Shown piece by piece: positions 21,935 to 23,203 of a DNA stretch of 23,203 nt. The position numbers and the translations under genes are program-made. The notes below the pieces were generated by a model. It was not told where the DNA came from, did not search any database, and saw nothing but the letters and a program-made list of their open reading frames with translations. Position 1 is the first letter of the stretch. The number at the start of each line of letters is the position of its first letter. The stretch covers positions 1-23,203 of IMG/VR virus record IMGVR_UViG_3300010885_050987; one strand, written 5' to 3'. This stretch comes from a virus.

Positions 21935-23203
21935 TTATTGTCCTCTTGATACTAAACCAACTAAATTACCATCTGCATCCTCACTTGTATATGTATTGTC
22001 TAATTGTAGATAGTTATATGTTTTAATACAATACAGATCATTGTAGTACTCGTTACCTGAGAAGCTATGAGATACCTGTACGATAAAATATACACCTAAT
22101 AATTTATTATCGAATTTACTATCAGGTATAGAGTTGTCACGGTCTATACCTATAAAATAGCCTGGCTGACGATGTGTTGAACCTGGTAATCGAAAAGATA
22201 CTAAGTTATTTGCAAATATACTTGCATATAAAAATTGATTTCTACCCCAGGCAAGTCTTTGATTAGAGTCTTGGTTGGACACTGAAAAAACATTATTAGC
22301 GTTTTTATTTAAATATCTTAACTGTCCGGGAGCAAAGCTTGGAAATGCAGGGTCTTTTGACGAGCTAAGCATATTATTAACATAGTTTTCTTGATACGTT
22401 TTCATCATTTGCTCGACACCATTGCGTTGAATATCTATAGCAAATTGTTTATTTTCGTAATCATAGCTATGTACAAACGTTGGTACTAATTTGCGCTGTG
22501 AGTGAAGACCAGGTAAACTATCAAAAGCAAAACTTTTTATTGTACCAATACGTTCAAAATATAAGCCGTTGGTCGGGGTAAAATATGTACCAGAAGCGTC
22601 TCTTCCATCTTGTTGTGTATTACCGCCGATCTTTAATGTTTCAAGATAAAGACTACCTGGTGAATCTTTGTTATTTCCTAGAGCTTGATCAAAATACTGT
22701 TTTAAGCTCTTAAATGTAAATTCTCTTGGGTATCTTTCTAGCTGCAGAAAACACTGATCATAATTACTTTGTGAATTCGATACATGTCTCGATAATATAT
22801 AATAAAGGCTATCTATTCCTTTATAATTAGCAGGTGATGTAAAAAATAAATTCGTACCACCGAGATCCCAATCGATATTTTGCTGATCAATTTCATTTTG
22901 AGACAATCCTGATGTATTCTGAGTACCGGGTATATTTTGTGAAAATGCAATGGGATACTGCTCATTAGGTGGAAAAGCAGCTTTTAAAAATTCACGTAAT
23001 GCCAAGCCGGTCGGAATAGCTCGGTCACTATCATCAGCGTTACTTGGAAGTGATGTAGTTTGTATCCCGTTTGCTGGCTGTGCTGCAGATGATGTAGCCG
23101 CGGCAGATTGAGCTATAGTAGCTGTAGAAAATTGAACGTTTTTCTCTAATAAAAGCTGATAAGTTATATCCCAAAAATATAATTTTTTAAATTTTTGATC
23201 GGG
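21935..23203 (-). CDS. Probable baseplate hub protein, 5' end cut by window edge
   Basis: The frame is open on the minus strand from base 23203 with no stop. The TTG at 23005 is therefore not a needed start, and at least 422 residues are present. The visible N-terminal part opens DQKFKKLYFWDITYQLLLEK, then an Ala/Ser/Thr/Asn-rich linker (about 70 residues in), then REFLKAAFPPNEQYP. The C-terminal part LLGVYFIVQVSHSFSGNEYY followed by NDLYCIKTYNYLQL resembles the closing strand pair of hub proteins of the gp27/gpD type ('G-x-Y-x-V-x-x-V-x-H-x-F'). Together with the following 3D-domain protein it could be the gp27-gp5 equivalent pair. The family call is by eye. The stop lies three bases before the next ATG. 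Confidence 0.55.
   Translation of the reverse strand, partial: PDQKFKKLYFWDITYQLLLEKNVQFSTATIAQSAAATSSAAQPANGIQTTSLPSNADDSDRAIPTGLALREFLKAAFPPNEQYPIAFSQNIPGTQNTSGLSQNEIDQQNIDWDLGGTNLFFTSPANYKGIDSLYYILSRHVSNSQSNYDQCFLQLERYPREFTFKSLKQYFDQALGNNKDSPGSLYLETLKIGGNTQQDGRDASGTYFTPTNGLYFERIGTIKSFAFDSLPGLHSQRKLVPTFVHSYDYENKQFAIDIQRNGVEQMMKTYQENYVNNMLSSSKDPAFPSFAPGQLRYLNKNANNVFSVSNQDSNQRLAWGRNQFLYASIFANNLVSFRLPGSTHRQPGYFIGIDRDNSIPDSKFDNKLLGVYFIVQVSHSFSGNEYYNDLYCIKTYNYLQLDNTYTSEDADGNLVGLVSRGQ

Noticed and set aside
23003-23005. TTG as the start of the hub-like gene
   Set aside because: The frame is open to the window edge and continues with a sensible protein sequence, so the true start is outside.
1-23203. 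tRNA genes, CRISPR array, insertion sequences or integrase
   Set aside because: No cloverleaf-type gene, spaced repeat array, transposase, integrase or terminal inverted repeat was seen in the gaps, nearly all of which are under 100 bases.

Overview
This window reads as part of the genome of a large, AT-rich, T4-like contractile-tailed phage (myovirus) of a Gram-negative host. The phage assignment rests on a gp25-like baseplate wedge protein, a gp6-like wedge protein, a gp44-like sliding-clamp loader with an SRC motif, a trimeric dUTPase with all five motifs, a probable gp16-like small terminase and a muramidase endolysin. The Gram-negative host is inferred from a probable unimolecular spanin: an N-terminal lipobox plus a C-terminal membrane segment. 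No rRNA, tRNA, CRISPR array or transposon was seen. By eye the sequence is roughly one-third G+C and almost fully coding. Both edges cut genes: the reading frame at the left edge and the one at the right edge (minus strand) run off the window.

Layout. (1) 1-2525, plus strand: a truncated acidic coiled-coil protein, two small conserved-looking phage proteins, an APS-kinase-type P-loop enzyme and an AbrB-like protein. (2) 2569-4613, plus strand: a compact lysis module consisting of the spanin-like lipoprotein, two very short membrane proteins (42 and 33 aa), a two-helix holin-like protein, the endolysin and a four-cysteine mini-protein. (3) 4610-5083, minus strand: a lone HEFRH zinc-metallopeptidase-like gene. 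(4) 5126-7135, plus strand: two small unknowns, a RecB/Cas4-like PD-(D/E)XK nuclease, an unknown and a Dps/ferritin-like protein. (5) 7139-23203, almost all minus strand: the tail baseplate block. In transcription order it holds a hub-like protein (cut by the edge), a protein ending in a 3D/double-psi-barrel-like domain, a low-complexity structural protein, then dUTPase and clamp loader, then gp25, gp6, a 1221-aa protein with a PKD domain and about six propeller blades, and a 1086-aa structural protein. Two single genes run against this block on the plus strand: the probable small terminase (18561-19028) and a conserved-looking unknown with a head-targeting-like N-terminus (16531-17130).

Genes are packed with 1-bp or 4-bp overlaps (TAATG, ATGA) inside operons. 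Many operon-leading genes lack a Shine-Dalgarno sequence. Instead they carry either a T4-late-like (T/A/G)ATAAATA box or a sigma70-like -10 box only 5-10 bases ahead of the start codon, so their transcripts may be leaderless or nearly so. A perfect 11-bp inverted repeat at one convergent junction, a weak hairpin at another and an AT-rich hairpin with a T-run at a third probably separate the opposing transcription units.

The most interesting items are the lysis module with its hidden micro-genes, the propeller/PKD baseplate protein, the cell-wall-type domain next to the putative hub, the phage APS kinase and the promoter/start-codon architecture. All family calls are from reading motifs by eye; no database search was run.
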